A stretch of DNA of 64,000 nt from Brachynemurus nebulosus (GCA_035578155.1 JAPWDM010000011.1:20746375-20810374), one strand, 5' to 3'; positions 34,090 to 46,738 are shown, counted from the first letter of the stretch. Numbers and translations are program-made. Notes: generated by a model from the sequence alone, not told the origin.

Positions 34090-36115
34090 ATTTTTTTTTT
34101 TTTGATTAAAATTGGGGTACTGCTGCCGGTGGATGGCGCGGTCAGCAGCACCCGGCGGCATCGCCATCGGAGGGCATGCGCCGCCATAAACGGTAAAGAT
34201 AAAAACATATACAAAACAGACAGGAACACATAAATGCGATAGACAAGGGGCAAAACATACACATGATAAAATCCATCGATGGGCCCTGCCATTCCAGGGC
34301 TTAAAAAGAGCGGACAGTCCTTGGTGACGGTACGATAAGTACTAGACAGAGCGTCCGGTCACCAAGGACTGAAAACCAACGATGAAACTCCGAGGTGTAA
34401 AGGGCCTCGGAGTGGAGAAATCTTAGTAAAAATATCACAATAAAACAACATCACAATAATATCACCAGAAAATAAGAGGAAAATCTTATTACGTCACTGG
34501 GAAGCCACAGGCCGACCAGTGCCGCAATAAGTAGTTAAAAACAAAACCGCTGAGGGGCCACAACGGCAAGCCCACAGCGGCACAATAAAATATCACAGAT
34601 AAGATAAAAAAACGCCGTGAGCAGCGGGGCCCCATCACGGTAGTCGAATTTTCCCCTTCATCTTCGGTATTGAATGTCTACAAGCGAAATGTGATTGAAA
34701 GTCTACAACCGAATTGTCATTTTGTTGGTTTCAAAACTGGTGATGAGTGTTCGGCTGATCGAGGCTTTAAAAAAAGGTTTTAAGTATTTAAGGGCTGTAT
34801 CTCAGTAAATTTCAATTTTGTGCCGAAAACAGGTAGCAGAAAAAAAGCCAACACAATTCGTACGAGGACATTCCTGCCCATGTTTATCCGCTAATTGCCT
34901 TTATGTTTTAGTTTTAAAAATTAAAAAAAAAAAGGACCTTAAATAATAAACTGGAAGGCCTTTATAAAGATATTTTTTCTTTCCAAAAAAATCCAAAATT
35001 TCTATTTTATAAATACTAAAAATCCAAAATTCCTAATTTATAAATAAACAGTGACTTTAATAACATTTTTAAATTACTTAATATGTATGTATTTCATTTG
35101 TCATAAAAGTAAGTTCACTTTTTTTTAAATTTTTTAAAATTACTATTCGCCTACTTGTATTTAGAATAAACATAATGCTTTTAAAACACATTTAACAATA
35201 GCATTCAATTCCGATGTAAAAATGGGAGAAGTGGGGGGAAAAGTGATGCGGACTCCCTACAAGGTACTAGCTGGATACTAACTGAATACACGTACAAAAT
35301 TTCAGCCCTCTAGGTTTCCTTATGGAGTCTCTAGACATGTTAGAAAACAAGCAAAAAAATTAAGGAAATATTGGCGTAAAAATCGTGGGGGTAAGGGTTA
35401 AAAGTTGAAACCTCCAAAAAATAGTGTCTGGCTATTAGCTTAACCTGTACACAAAATTTCAGCCCTCTAGGTTTATTTGGGGAGATTTTGACCCGAACGA
35501 AACTGTTAAAAAACAAGAAAAATCATGTTCTTTTGGGTATAAAAATGGTGGGGGTAGGGTTTAAAAGTCGAGACCCCCAAAAGGCACCCCCTTGATACTA
35601 ACTCAATCCGAATACAAAATTTCAGCCCTCTAGGTTTATTCGGGTGACCTGTGCGAGTGGTACAAACTTCGAAAACGTCGAAATGGCATGAAATTGTAGC
35701 TTAAAAATGAGGGGGGTGGGGGTAAAATATTAAAACCTCCAAAAAGCGCAACCTAGGTACGAACTTTATCAACACACCAAATTTCAACCCTCTACGTTAA
35801 TTCTGGGGGGCTGGGGGCCTGTTAGATCCAGCGAAAATCGTTTTTCCCCCCTCTACTCCCACCATATCATCCTAGGAAGCTGAATTTTGGATATGTTGTA
35901 GATAATTGACCGAAATATTATTTAAAACCGGTTTGGAAAAGTTTTATTGCTTTTCCGCCCCCCACCACCCCCTTAAAGGTCGGGTCCGAAAAAAAATTTG
36001 CCCAAAATTTGACCCCACTTTGATAGTATTGTTGTGCATCGGAATAAGCCCCACTTACCAAATTTCATCTCTTAACTTCCATAGGGGGGCCCTACACATA
36101 TTAAAAGGTTGCGGG

Positions 36116-36182
<67 letters not shown>

Positions 36183-37307
36183 CATCTTTTTTTTTTACAT
36201 AATCGTGTTCTACGGGTCCGAAAACGGATAGCGCCCCTGGTCTCGCCTCTCGCAGCTCTTATCGTATAGACTGTATAAGTCTAATTTTTCGGAGAAAATT
36301 CGACTAAAAAAAAATGATGTACCACCTCGGGTGGAAAAGGCCCTCGGTGGTACATCGTTAAAACAAAACGGATTACACACAATCTTATTAAAAAATAAAA
36401 ACAACAATATCACAGATTTCAAAAATTTCTTGCTCTGTGGCACGATTCCGCTCCCCATAGTCTCAACAATTCCGAAATGGCTTCGTCAACACCTAGGAAC
36501 TCACACGTGTAGGGACAGTGACATCTGATCACTGAGCGACATGTACTGTTCTGTCAGATAACTGATTACTGGGTACATGTGCCGTTCTGTCAGATGTCGA
36601 GGTCAACCTACACGGGAGACCGGTACGATGACTAGGCCACGTTCGTCCGAGTCGAGGCTACAGAGAACGGGACAATGCCACAGAGTATCACAAAGTCAAC
36701 ATCTGACCTGTGTTCGTATCACTTCGACGGGGCGGAAGCCGCCATATCAACGCCCACGAACGCATCCGTACGAGGGACGACGACGTCTCTTTACTGGGCG
36801 AGCTCGCTCAAGCTGTTCGGGCAGACGTCGACTCGTACGTGTGGCCGATGAGAACGAGTGCGTCGGGAGCCGCATTCCTACCCATCGAAATGACAAGAAC
36901 AAGGCCAGGGAAATATCACAGGAATATTTGAAAAATACCACCGCAGGCATGAAAACCCAGAGTGGCATAACAAGGATCACAGATTCGTCACAGCTTGGTT
37001 AAAACAAAATCACAGATAAAATATCACTTTTCGACTCGTCTGACGCGATTCACGAGACTGGTAAACATGCCCATACCAGCTACTACATTCACTTTCGTCA
37101 GTCAGTTGAGCAGCGTCAGCCCCAATTCCCAACTACGCACAATCTAGACTATCGGTGAAGTTTCGCTCAATACGAGAATGCCACACTGTCGATCCTACGA
37201 CAATCATCCTTGTCGAAAAAATACCCTAGCCTCATTAGCCTGCTAGCCGAAGCTAACAGTTGCCCGCCGGGCACGAACGGGGACTTGAGGTTGGATTTTA
37301 GCCCAGC
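34090..37307 (-). mobile_element. hairpin-rich non-LTR retroelement with poly(A), 12-bp TSD, split by family-2 copy B
   Basis: Read on the minus strand it starts GCTGGGCTAAAATCCAACC at 37307 and ends in a poly(A) run (34091-34103). GCACTGTAATAT flanks it at 34078-34089 and 37308-37319, a perfect 12-bp TSD. These are marks of target-primed retrotransposition. Copy B of family 2 (34606-36314) is inserted inside. The remaining 1.5 kb or so is GC-rich and has at least eight inverted repeats, for example 34315-34371 with 14-bp arms, 34388-34412 and 36316-36356. A spacer phrase TGTGATATTTT recurs. No reverse transcriptase is seen, so it is an internally deleted LINE or a structured non-autonomous element. 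Confidence 0.75.
34606..36314 (-). mobile_element. Helentron-like element, family 2, copy B
   Basis: This is a near-identical reverse copy of 28785-30475. It has the hairpin at 34615-34640, the same 165-bp internal units, a TA tract at 36118-36177 and end CGACTAAAAAAAAA. It lies inside the retroelement, next to that element's own hairpin at 36316-36356. Confidence 0.8.
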
Positions 37308-37504
37308 GCACTGTAATATTAAAATACACTAACACTCTTAAATGCACTTTTTCCTCTGTTCGTTGCATGGAACTTGAATCAGAAATGTTTTGATGAACTA
37401 TAGGATATACCTACCTATATATATTAACTTTATAGTTTGTTTTTCTTTTTGTAAAATAATTGGTAATATGTCTACAACTTAGTTCCAAAATGTTTTCAAC
37501 GTTA

Positions 37505-37893
37505 AGGCCAGGCGCACATTGAACTGCCTCACGCAGTAAACGCAGGGCAGGGCAGGGCAGAGCAGAGCAGGAAAGCAGGGCAGAGCAGAGTGTGGTCGGG
37601 CGCACATTGAGACGCAGTTAACGCAGTTTCTGTGACTCTTGTTGTAGAACGAGATAGCACGTTTTTAAAAGCAGAGTAGAGCAGAGAAGCACTATTTTTC
37701 TTCAATTTCTTGTAGTCGCGCAATATCGTGCAGTCTCTGTGTCACATTCACGAGTGCCACATCGGTCTCGTGCGACGCAGTGCTGCTCTGCTCTACTCTG
37801 CGTTTCAATTCGCGCTGTCCCGTTCTACAGCACAAGTCACAGAAACTGCGCTGCCCTGCCTGCGTTAACTGCGTCTCAATGTGCGCCCCGCCT
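37505..37893. mobile_element. GC-rich TIR element with GGCAGAGCAG repeats
   Basis: The left end AGGCCAGGCGCACATTGA and right end TCAATGTGCGCCCCGCCT are inverted. A second inner pair carries GTGCGCCC/GGGCGCACATTGAGACGC (37598-37615). The left part has an irregular GGGCAGGGCAGAGCAG tandem. Protein frames here are compositional. The TSD is uncertain. Confidence 0.7.
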
Positions 37894-38404
37894 AACTATC
37901 AGGTACAGGGAGTCCCATAATTTTTTTTTTTTTTTGTAAACTTTTTTGAAACCTTGATCTTATATAAACAAACCATCCAGTCTCGAAATCTCGGGATTCC
38001 GACTAATTTTTAATCATTTTCGGAATCGGCATTGAAATCTTTCTGTAAAGTACAAAATTTGATTCCTAGGAAATTGTATACTATACTTTACTATTGTCAC
38101 TAACTAATCCTGTAACTGAAGTCATAATAGGAAACTATATTATTTTACTTGAAAGTAGGACGTTCTGCATAATACAGTTTTCGTTAATTTCATTTATTCA
38201 TCTCCTATTATAATAGTTAGTTAGATAGTAGTAGATGTAACAATAGACAAATAAACATAAGTTTATTTGCACTTCATTAGTTTAATATACCTGCATTAAA
38301 CCTGTGTAGGTATATGCGGAGACGTTCAGTACAAAAACGGCATATGTATGTACATAGATAACCTGCAAGCTTGTTAAAACTTTATAATAAGTAGTAGAGT
38401 TTAA

Positions 38405-39500
38405 CAATATTTAAATGAGATGACTTTTCAAGTACGGCAATAATCAGCAGTATTGTTCGCAGCATGTTATCTACTTATCTATAAATGCAAAAAGAAACCG
38501 TCGCTTGTAAAACAGGTAACAAATTTAAATACAATTGGAGTGAACATAGCGTGGTATTTATTGTACACGGAGAGAAAATTCATATAAAAATTACTGTGCT
38601 CAGCACTACAATCGACGTGTAAAAGGCGAACATATTCAATTTTGTACGGTAAAAATATAAAAATTATAATTAATCATAGAAAATTTAAAGGATAGAATAT
38701 TGTTTCCGTAATATTAGCTCTGTAAAATTTGTAAAACAGCACAGTAAAAAGTTCCATTGCCGACAAAAAAATATTTTTTAATTGTTTTTCTTACAAAAAT
38801 TACCATGCTGTGTTATAATATTTGAAATGCTATCTGCTAATAGTAGAAAGAAAAAAAGAGAAAGAAGGTTGTGTGTGTTGTGAACGCTGTTTAAATGTAC
38901 CTCACTCATAGCAAGTCACATAGCCAACCATAGGTGTGGACGACCAACTTGGTCAGACGGGTCGGACGAAGCACCTTGATTCATTAGACTGTCTTACAAG
39001 CAGCAAGCTGTATTCATTACACTGTCTTAGAGGACGAGGATGTCACCGTTTAATTCATCATTTTGTTACTTCACTATCTTTAGTATTAAAATATATTGTT
39101 GGCAATCATTTTTGTATGCATCATAAAGAATCGAAAGTCGGAAAAGATCGGGCATCTTCGAAGTTTTTACAGGTACAGCCCAAGAAACATAAGGTTGCGG
39201 GTCAGATGCGCAAATAAAAGAGTACGACAACAAGAATTAAACTATAACATATATGCATAAGAGTGTGATAAAAGTTGTGTTAGCACATTAAATTTTACCA
39301 TGCTAGCACATATTTTTTATTTTGGTTGTCGATCGCGCACGCACTATAAGAGAGCATGGTAATTTTTCTGAAATTTTATTTATAAAAATTATATGATTTT
39401 TCTCTCCGTGTAAGCAATAAAATAATTTAACTTCTTGAAAGTTTATGGTCACTAATAACACCTACTCGAAAAGTCATCCCAAATATTGTTGGATAAGGTA
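38405..39500. repeat. dispersed repeat, copy 1 (split by element at 38566)
   Basis: 38405-38565 plus 39411-39500 align nearly base for base with the uninterrupted segment 49179-49432. Shared sequence includes TTTTCAAGTACGGCAATAAT and AAACCGTCGCTTGTAAAACA. The nature of this 250-bp repeat is unknown. Confidence 0.85.
38566..39410. mobile_element. TA-flanked foldback element, 845 bp, with paralogous empty site
   Basis: The ends are CACGGAGAGAAAA and a right end closing TTTTTCTCTCCGTG. TA lies on each side (38564-38565, 39411-39412). The paralogous segment at 49340 reads GTTGTAAGCAATAAA with a single TA, so this whole unit is an insertion. A 93-codon open frame at 38936-39217 has no recognised domain. 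Tc1/mariner-like by TSD. Confidence 0.9.
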
Positions 39501-40086
39501 TACACACAATACAGATTTACATCTGGTGAATTTGTTGATGTTGTTTAATTAGTTATATTTGATATTATAATTAAAATATGTAGCTAACCTACAGCTATCT
39601 ACACTGTAGTGTAGATAAACAACGCAGCTGTAACACACCCTTGTAAAATCGAAACTATTCATCAAAATTGCAGGTTTGCAATTGATTAATATTCTTTGTC
39701 CGTACACCAGCGCGACTGAATGTGGATCAGTCAACAGTCAAATGTTCATAAAAAGCGCTTTGAAAATTTATTAATTATGCAATCGTGCGACTGAAAACGT
39801 TTTGTGACCCTGCTGATCAGTTCCAAACTGATTTCAAATTGGTTTCATTTCTATCGACTCATAATTTATTATGTAGCTTCCCACTCTCATACATACATGT
39901 GCAAGATCAGCAAACCGTTGCATGCTCAACTGGTTTGAAACTCGTGTTGCAGAACAGTCGACTGGTGTGCGGAGAGCCTATTAAAGAGAATTTTTGTCTT
40001 GACTAATTGCACAAAATGAAGAATGCTTTTAATTTGATAAGGATTTACTTTTTCTACACCGATCGAAGTTACTCGAAATAATTTTA

Positions 40087-40540
40087 ACTAGCCGTACCCG
40101 TGACGTTGTTCACGCGAAACGGTGAGTAGTTTCTTTTTCCAATTTGTAGTTTCTTGCAACACAAAATGCATTAAATTGTCTCGAAATTGACAATTGTATA
40201 TTTATTGTATTTTTCAGTACACAATTAGCAACATTTTTTTTGATTTAAAATTCAGAAAAATTTCAAAACTGCAAAATTTATTTACAATTTTTGTTACTAT
40301 AGTTATGAAATTTTTTATGAAATATGTAAATTGGCGTAATGTGTGTAGATGCTCAAAATAGTTTTTCCATTTTCCCGTGGGAATGAGACATTTTCCCGGA
40401 ATAAAAAGTATCTTAGATGTTGACCCAGCTAATAAGTTATCATCACACCAAATTTCATTAAAATCCGTCCAGTAGTTTTTACGTATGTGTGAACAGACAG
40501 ACAGACAGACAGACAGAGACAGATTTACAGTTTTATTATA
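40087..40540 (+). repeat. widespread insect interspersed repeat with (ACAG)n
   Basis: It starts ACTAGCCGTACCCGTGACGT. Further in it has ACCAAATTTCATTAAAATCC, GTCCAGTAGTTTTTACG, an (ACAG)n run at about 40494-40525, and ends TTTTATTATATA. This order is familiar from abundant arthropod repeats, but I cannot name the class securely. A 5' fragment recurs at about 53213-53245 (TACTAGCATTTACCCGCAGC). Confidence 0.65.
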
Positions 40541-40542
40541 TA

Positions 40543-42456
40543 CAGTAGACTCTCGATAACTTTCCGATTACGGGGCTGTAGGGGTAGAAAATTCTTGGAA
40601 ACGGAAAGTTATCGAATGCCACCACTCTTTAATCTATATACATGCGGTACATACCTATACAACACTATATGCAATGTGCCAATATTTATCAAAATGGTCG
40701 ACACTGGTTTCGATTTTAACAGTTTTAACAGAGATAATAATTGAAAGATATGAAATTAATTATGAAAACTGATTATAAAGATAGAAAATCCTGGTAAATT
40801 TAGAAAAATTTCATCATCTACATTCAAACAAATTCACATAATTTATCAAAACTATTACTTTCTGAAGGCATATTTTCATTTATTTTTAAACTTATTCAAC
40901 ACATTTTCAAAAAAATTGCACTATTATTACATTTATTAAGTCGATGTAAATAAAAAAAAACGCCGTGAGCAGCGGGGCCCCATCACGGTAGTCGAATTTT
41001 CCCCTTCATCTTCGGTATTGAATGTCTACAAGCGAAATGTGATTGAAAGTCTACAACCGAATTGTCATTTTGTTGGTTTCAAAACTGGTGATGAGTGTTC
41101 GGCTGATCGAGGCTTTAAAAAAAGGTTTTAAGTATTTAAGGGCTGTATCTCAGTAAATTTCAATTTTGTGCCGAAAACAGGTAGCAGAAAAAAAGCCAAC
41201 ACAATTCGTACGTACATTCCTGCCCATGTTTATCCGCTAATTGCCTTTATGTTTTAGTTTTAAATATTAAAAAAGGACCTTCAATAGTAAACTGGAAGGC
41301 CTTTATAAAGATATTTTTTCTTTCCAAAAAAATCCAAAATTTCTATTTTATAAATACTAAAAATCCAAAATTCCTAATTTATAAATAAACAGTGACTTTA
41401 ATAACATTTTTAAATTACTTAATATGTATGTATTTCATTTGTCATAAAAGTAAGTTCACTTTTTTTTAAATTTTTTAAAATTACTATTCGCCTACTTGTA
41501 TTTAGAATAAACATAATGCTTTTAAAACACATTTAACAATAGCATTCAATTCCGATGTAAAAATGGGAGAAGTGGGGGGAAAAGTGATGCGGACTCCCTA
41601 CAAGGTACTAGCTGGATACTAACTGAATACACGTACAAAATTTCAGCCCTCTAGGTTTCCTTATGGAGTCTCTAGACGTGTTAGAAAACAAGCAAAAAAA
41701 TTAAGGAAATATTGGCGTAAAAATCGTGGGGGTAAGGGTTAAAAGTTGAAACCTCCAAAAAACAGTGTCTGGCTATTAGCTTAACCTGTACACCAAATTT
41801 CAGCTCTCTAGGTTTATTTGGGGAGATTTTGACCCGAACGAAACTGTTAAAAAACAAGAAAAATCATGTTCTTTTGGGTATAAAAATGGTGGGGGTAGGG
41901 GTTAAAAGTCGAGACCCCCAAAAGGCACCCCCTTGATACTAACTCAATCCGAATACAAAATTTCAGCCCTCTAGGTTTATTCGGGTGACCTGTGCGAGTG
42001 GTACAAACTTCGAAAACGTCGAAAATGCATGAAATTGTAGCTTAAAAATGAGGTGGGTGGAGGCAAAATATTAAAACCTCCAAAAAGCACAACCTAGGTA
42101 CGAACTTTATCAACACACCAAATTTCAACCCTCTACGTTAATTCTGGGGGGCTGGGGGCCTGTTAGATCCAGCGAAAATCGTTTTTCCCCCCTCTACTCC
42201 CACCATATCATCCTAGGAAGCTGAATTTTGGATATGTTGTAGATAATTGACCGAAACATTATTTAAAACCGGTTTGGAAAAGTTTTATTGCTTTTCCGCC
42301 CCCCACCACCCCCTTAAAGGTCGGGTCAGAAAAAAAATTTGCCCAAAATTTGACCCCACTTTGATAGTATGAGGTGCCTCGAAAATGAGCCCCATTTACC
42401 AAATTTCATCTCTTAACTTCCATAGGGGGGCCCTACACAAATTAAAAGGTGGCGGG

Positions 42457-42507
<51 letters not shown>

Positions 42508-43457
42508 CATTTTTTTTTTCTACATATTCGTGTTCTACGGGTCCGAAAACGGATAGCGCCCCTACTCTCGCCTCTCGCAGCTCTTATCGTATAGACTGTA
42601 TAAGTCTAATTTTTCGGAGAAAATTCGACTAAAAATGTAAGTAGTTTCCGGTAGAAATCTGGGAATAATTTTATGGAATTTAAAGTTGTGATCATTGACT
42701 TACATGGACATTGAATTACATCATGTGATTGCGTTATTGTAAATCATAACCATTATAACCACAATTATAACACTTGTACACATGTTTCGAGAAAATTCTA
42801 AATATTAATGGCACAGTAATGCACTGTTGCAATAAATTTTATTTATAAATTTATATTAAAATTTTATTTTAAATTACAATTTTATATTATTGTACACGTC
42901 AATATTATATCTTAGAGCAATTTCACTTATAAATTATAACACATTACATTTTTTTATCTAATTTTTTTAGAACATTTGATTTGTAAACCGCTTTATAATT
43001 TATAAATTTTCTTTCTGGACTTAATTTATTTATAGTAGCTAATATACTATTGCATTTTATTAAATTTTTAATACTAAAACTATTAGAATGTGATTAAAAG
43101 CTTCTCAAAATAACGAAATACATAATATCCATAATACGTAAGAAGTGTCAGCATCTATGAGATCTTAGCTGAAACTTCATACAGAGTTCTGACTCAACCA
43201 CTGTGTGCCACTGTATGATACATTGATACATACATAGTTATTTCTGAATATCACTAGGTACGCAAAATCATGAATTGAGATGACTTGATGTACATGATGT
43301 ACATATAAATAACATTAGTGCGTACGTACCTAACAGTTGTGTGGAACACAGAATAATGTGTGGAGAGGACACCATGCTAGTGTTAGTGAGTGTACGTGTG
43401 AAGGGGAAAGGATTAATGCGGAAAGTTAACGAGAGGAAAGTTATCGAGAGTCTACTG
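40543..43457. mobile_element. pogo/Tigger-like TIR element with nested family-2 copy C
   Basis: The left end CAGTAGACTCTCGATAACTT and right end AAGTTATCGAGAGTCTACTG are perfect inverted repeats. TA is on both sides (40541-40542, 43458-43459). CAGTAGA(C)CTCGATAAC ends are typical of pogo/Tigger elements. About 1.68 kb of its 2.9 kb is the nested Helentron-like copy C. The remaining interior is non-coding. Confidence 0.85.
40952..42635 (-). mobile_element. Helentron-like element, family 2, copy C
   Basis: It is reversed relative to copy A, with the hairpin at 40963-40988, TA tract at 42461-42503 and end CGACTAAAAA at about 42627. It is nested in the pogo-like element, so family 2 moved after that element had inserted. 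Confidence 0.8.
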
Positions 43458-44136
43458 TAATTTTAATTTTAATTAAAGGTTTTTAAGTAAGTACCTGTAA
43501 TTTTGACCAAAGAATTCTAAGCAAACAAACGATCATTCTGAAGCTTAGTGTTTCATAAATAAGGTTTTAAAATAAACAAAAATGGTAAAAGAAACCTTAA
43601 CTTCGTTTTAAGAAATTTTTTAACGATATCCAACATGATGTAGTACGTGAAAAGAAATTTTAGCGTCACTGTCCAATCCCGGAGTGTACTTCAAAATATT
43701 AAAAAAACATCTTTTTGTCAAATTTGCTACAGACAGGTAAACAGACGTAACAAATTTATAAGAGATCCAAAACTGATTTCTTTGGAACCTTAAAAATCAA
43801 AGTATAAAATATACACGTACAGTTGAACATAGGTAATAATATATCAAAAGTGAATGATATTAATTCACCTTGATGGCGTAATAAAAGTCTCTGAACTGTT
43901 TGTTCATTCATTCAGTCAAATTCATTCATATAACTCAGATTATTTACAGTAGAACTAATTATGTACATTTTTATTCTTTGATTCCGATCAGTAATCTCAA
44001 TTAATTTTTTTTTTTTTAATATTTACCATAATTTTATTTAAATAAAAGCTAATTTTCGGGCTTCGTAATTTTATCGCTAAGAAAGTAAAAATTGTAGATT
44101 TTTCGAATTTTCTTTACTAAAAAGTAAAACCGAATT

Positions 44137-44374
44137 GATTTGTTGGTGAATCCTCGTGTGTATTCCTTCCGTCAATCCACTCTGTCCGCGGGACTCATGT
44201 GACTGTCTTACTCCTGCTCTGATATCCCCCAGAGCAATAAATATTCCTCTCTCACTCCTAGTGACGTTCATTAATTGTATTTTTACTTTGAGTTTTTAAC
44301 CTGTTATGTAATAGAATACCAAATGGCTGTAAATTATTAATAAATACCAATAAAGTTTTATAAAAAAAAAAAAA
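44137..44374 (+). mobile_element. 5'-truncated retrocopy with AATAAA and poly(A)
   Basis: AATAAA (44349-44354) is followed about 8 bases later by a poly(A) run. ACCGAATT flanks the unit at 44129-44136 and 44375-44382. The body is GC-richer (GTCCGCGGGACTCATGTGAC). It is either a LINE/SINE 3' end or a processed mRNA copy. The source transcript is not recognised. Confidence 0.65.
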
Positions 44375-44819
44375 ACCGAATTATTTTTTGTTTTCCAAAT
44401 TTCATTGTTAATTTATGAGAAACGGTGTTATGTTATGTAGGAGGTCCACACTATCAACATACCAGTAAATATACATAGATATAATTAATTAAGCATATAG
44501 GTATATAATTAAAATATAATACGATTTATCAGTTTTAAAATTTCGCCAGTTTAGTTTTCTTTTAGTTATTTTGTTGTAAACAAAAAACTAATCGTTCTTG
44601 AAAATTGGTTCCATTGCAAATACTTCTTCATATGTGTTTTAATGCTTATTTTAAAGAACGATTTTTCAAATGTTTGAAATTGTGTAGTTTTAAAGTAGGC
44701 AGATCATCCTTTTTTTAGGTTGTCAAAAGAGGTGTAGTCAGTTTTGTGACAATAATTGAAACAACGGTGAGAAAAAATAATTAAACAAAATTTCCTTTTT
44801 TAGTGGCATTATACTATTA

Positions 44820-45726
44820 GGGGAAGGTCGCCCAAAGCGGGTACCTCTCTTAAAGCGGGTAAGCGCTTGTATAAGCGTTGTATCGAATGTTTTTATCAGG
44901 TTGTGTGTATACCGAGATTAACCGAATATCAACCAATATCAATCAATTGCACTTAAACGCTGGTGTCGTTCAAAGTTATGTGTCATCGAATATTTCTGTT
45001 GGTTTTGTTAAAAATTTTGACGATAAATATTCTGTGACTAGTCACAAACCTTTTTATTTGTAATATTTTTGGTATTACCGTATTATGTTATCATCACTTG
45101 ACTTTTAATGTAGAAAAAGATAGACATGTATCGGCTTTCATTTTGAAATTATTCTAAGTTAATAAAATTAACTCTTTTTGGGCAAAGCAGGTAGATAAAA
45201 TAGAAGCATCTTAATGGAAAAACTGTCGGAAGGGAAAAAAATAAAAAAAATCTTCTTTTTACGACGGAATGAGGGAAAAAGCTTAAAAAAAATATTTCTG
45301 CCTTGTTTGTGGTGATTTTGATGTGGTACCACCTGCAGTAATATACTCCAATGTGGGGATTATAAAGAAAGTTACATTTAATTGTTAAAAATTAATTATT
45401 TTTGTCTTTTTTCAATTTTTTTACTTAATTATTATTATTGTTAAGTTCTATATGATTAAGAAAGTTTATATTAAAAAATAAATATCGTATAACCCAAAGA
45501 GGATTACCCGCTTTAGGATACCTATACGGGCAAAGCGGGTTTTTGCCGAGGTTTTGTATTTTGTTTATTAAAATTAAATATCGTATAAGAATTTCTTAAG
45601 CGAAGTTACATTTTAAAGTTTGATAACTAATCTATCTGATAATATAAAAAAGATCTGCTTATCGGGGTCAAAAGCCACTTTTTTGGGCGTTTAATTTTAG
45701 CTTATCCGCTTTGGACGACCTTCCTC
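44820..45726. mobile_element. TA-flanked MITE with repeated AAAGCGGGT
   Basis: The left end GGGGAAGGTCGCCCAAAGCG pairs with the right end CGCTTTGGACGACCTTCCTC. TA is on both sides (44818-44819, 45727-45728). AAAGCGGGTA and close variants recur at about 44838, 44854, 45184, 45495, 45512 and 45532. The 907-bp unit is non-coding; a 61-codon frame inside has no motif. Confidence 0.85.
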
Positions 45727-46342
45727 TACTTTTAAATGCTTAATAACCACTGTATTATTATACTATAGTATTACCAACTTTCGTTACTCATTATATGATA
45801 ATTTTATTTTGGAATATTATGTTTAATTGTATAACAAACATAACCTTGATTTTTAAAATATCCATTAAATAATGTTCAAATTGTTTTACTTATACACAAT
45901 AAAGTGTGACTTAGTTTCTTTTTCGTGTATCGAGTGCGTTCATTGAAGTTTACTAATGTTATTATACATGTAATTAAGTTGTTCCGATTACGACATTTTA
46001 TTTTGGATAATTATCTTTAATAATATAGTTTCATTTTTATAACTCTTATTATAAATAATATTGTTAAAATACGTAATAAACACGTTAGATCGCCTGGTAA
46101 TTTCAGTTTATATTCAGAAATAGGTGATCCAATGATTAAGTAGATTGAGTGAAAAATTGTTTTATATTTTAATCTTACATATAACTAATGATGAGCAAAA
46201 TCAATCTTGCATTTTGTACAAAACCAAGACCAAGACAATTACTATGCATAATCAAGCAAGACAAGTACCTAGAGTGTAAGTGTGATTGCAAGATCAATAC
46301 CAAAAGACCAAAACCTTTGCTAAAATATAAGAAACTCTAGAG

Positions 46343-46738
46343 CAGTGATTCCCAAACTTTTTTGTTTCGTAAACCACTTGCCATGGTTTTTGATTTTAGA
46401 TAGACAGACCCCCTGTACAAATTTAGAAATTCAAGAACAACTTTTAAAAATATAACCCCGGAAAACTGGATGTGGTAAACAAAAAAAAAAGGTCACCAGT
46501 CACCAACTTCTCATTTTAGGACGAGCAAAATGCAGGTGGAAAGCAAAAAAAAAAGGTTACCAGTCACTAACTTCTTATTTTATTATTTTAAGGCTAGCGA
46601 AAACCCTACGTTTACTCTGCTGTTGTAGACTCTCATTTACATCGCACAGACCCCCAATTTTTTCTTTCCTCGTCGTGGACTCCTTGCAGGTCGTTATCGA
46701 CTCCTGGGGGTCGATAACGACCACTTTGGGAACCATTG
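46343..46738. mobile_element. hAT MITE (396 bp), 8-bp TSD
   Basis: The ends are CAGTGATTCCCAAACT and TTTGGGAACCATTG, closely related to the hAT element at 4715. Flanks CTCTAGAG (46335-46342) and CTCTAAAG (46739-46746) are a TSD with one change. It contains GGTCACCAGTCACCAACTTC twice in similar form, and a GGGGGTCGATAACGACC hairpin near the right end. Confidence 0.85.

Noticed and set aside
36577..37002. 141-codon plus-strand frame, arginine-rich
   Set aside because: It lies antisense within the GC-rich retroelement, overlaps frames on the other strand, and has no domain. GC-rich composition alone gives few stops.
38936..39217. 93-codon frame inside the 845-bp insertion as a transposase
   Set aside because: It lacks a DDE/D motif or any family resemblance, and the element is too short to be autonomous.
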